Shown here in pieces: positions 5,981 to 6,641 of a stretch of DNA of 6,641 nt. A model generated the notes under the pieces. That model made no database searches. It saw only the letters and a program-made list of their open reading frames with translations, and was not told the origin of the DNA. This DNA is from JBBIRM01 sp037441765 (GTDB lineage: Bacteria > Desulfobacterota > BSN033 > UBA1163). Where the stretch lies: assembly GCA_037441765.1 (NCBI GenBank), contig JBBIRM010000161.1:1-6641 (forward strand), written 5' to 3'. Every line of letters starts with the position of its first letter. Position 1 is the first letter of the stretch. A program made the position numbers and the translations under genes.

Positions 5981-6589
5981 ATGGACGTTTATGAGATTAA
6001 ACCCATATTGGAGAGTCTCCTATTTGTTTCCGATTCTGCCCTTAAGATGGAGACCCTACTCGAAATATTTTCAGGCTCAAGCGAGGAGACCATTTTGGAG
6101 GGTATCAAGCAGATCAAAAGAGAGTATGAGGATGATTCGAAAGGGTTCGAGTTGGTGGAGGTTGCGGGAGGGTATCAATTTCGAACAAAACCGAAATTGT
6201 CAGAATGGATCCATCGACTTAAAAAGATAAAAGTGGTAAAGTTAAGTCGTTCCGCCTTGGAAACCCTTGCAATTGTAGCATACCGCCAGCCTATCATTCG
6301 GCCTGAGATCGAAAGGATTCGTGGGGTGGATTCAGGATGGGTGCTTCGAGGTTTGATGGAGAAAGGTTTGATCAGGATCGTTGGCCGAAAAGACCTTCCA
6401 GGACGGCCGATTATCTATGGAACCACTAAGGCCTTCCTCGAACTTTTTAGTTTAAATTCCCTCGCTGATCTTCCTACCCTTAAGGAAATTTCACCTCCAC
6501 CCATGCCAGAAGAAATAGGCGGGGGAGAGAAGCAGGAAGAAGAATCTCAGGTTCAAACTGCTCAGGAAAATTTCAATGCTCTTAAGTGA
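5981..6589 (+). CDS. scpB: Segregation and condensation protein ScpB
   Basis: ScpB is the winged-helix (kite) subunit of the SMC-ScpA-ScpB condensin complex that organizes the nucleoid and helps chromosome segregation. The 202-aa length is typical. The N-terminal winged helix starts at IKPILESLLFVSDSAL, and the second one contains the family signature SALETLAIVAYRQPI followed by RPEIERIRGVDS. LIRIVGRKDLPGRPIIYGTT and the usual LFSLNSLADLP end the conserved part. The last 35 or so residues are low-complexity, rich in P, E and Q, and probably disordered. The ATG at 5981 follows a GAGGG ribosome binding site 10 nt after the hfq stop. ScpA is usually encoded beside ScpB, but it is not in this window. 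Confidence 0.94.
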   Translation: MDVYEIKPILESLLFVSDSALKMETLLEIFSGSSEETILEGIKQIKREYEDDSKGFELVEVAGGYQFRTKPKLSEWIHRLKKIKVVKLSRSALETLAIVAYRQPIIRPEIERIRGVDSGWVLRGLMEKGLIRIVGRKDLPGRPIIYGTTKAFLELFSLNSLADLPTLKEISPPPMPEEIGGGEKQEEESQVQTAQENFNALK

Positions 6590-6641
6590 TTGCTATCATA
6601 ACATCGTGAACCGATTCTTAATGCTCAGGAATATCATAACA
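6559..6641 (+). repeat. Two short direct repeats at the end of scpB
   Basis: TGCTCAGGAA occurs at 6559-6568 (inside scpB) and 6622-6631. TATCATAACA occurs at 6594-6603 and 6632-6641. The 52 bases after the scpB stop hold no complete gene or terminator. The repeats may be chance or the remains of a small local duplication. Confidence 0.3.

Noticed and set aside
1..6641. CRISPR array, tRNA, rRNA, insertion sequence or prophage gene
   Set aside because: No regularly spaced repeats with unique spacers, cloverleaf, rRNA segment, transposase or terminal inverted repeats were seen.

Overview
The window reads as a stretch of chromosome from a Gram-negative, probably strictly anaerobic bacterium. The moderately AT-rich DNA, a flavin/iron-sulfur electron-transfer operon of the anaerobic bifurcating type, and a miaA-hfq-scpB block all suggest a deltaproteobacterium (Desulfobacterota/Syntrophia type) or a nearby lineage. 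That placement is inference. All genes lie on the + strand.

Region 1 (1-1680): a rho-independent-looking terminator of an unseen upstream gene, then a sigma70-like promoter, an inverted repeat and a 435-aa regulator. The regulator joins a KaiC/RecA-like domain with an eroded Walker A loop, an XRE-type helix-turn-helix and a C-terminal cupin. A 16-bp sequence (AAATTTAAGTRAAAAT) stands before this gene and again just after it, ahead of the next operon. This points to one regulator controlling itself and the electron-transfer genes.

Region 2 (1680-4687): a compact three-gene operon. It holds a NuoE-like [2Fe-2S] protein, a NuoF-like flavoprotein with an N-terminal thioredoxin-like [2Fe-2S] domain and a C-terminal 2x[4Fe-4S] ferredoxin domain, and a short NuoG/HoxU-like multi-cluster protein with a cysteine-rich tail. 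Together they form a diaphorase module that would exchange electrons between NAD(P)H and a ferredoxin-like or protein partner. No hydrogenase or dehydrogenase partner is encoded in the window.

The main discovery candidate is in the NuoF-like gene. Its reading frame is intact from an ATGA overlap with the NuoE gene to position 4003, except for one in-frame TGA (2246-2248). This TGA sits exactly inside the first cluster motif (Cys-TGA-Gly-Thr-Gly-Cys), with conserved sequence on both sides and a small hairpin 13 nt downstream. Selenocysteine recoding is a serious possibility. A point mutation or sequencing error is the competing one. The NuoE-like gene also has a strange start: its family-typical N-terminus extends upstream of the first ATG of the open frame to an ATG-TGA-AAA-ATT context.

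Region 3 (4688-6641): a housekeeping block of miaA (tRNA dimethylallyltransferase), hfq (RNA chaperone) and scpB (condensin-associated segregation protein), closely spaced and probably cotranscribed. A promoter-like sequence ends so close to the miaA ATG that the transcript may be nearly leaderless.
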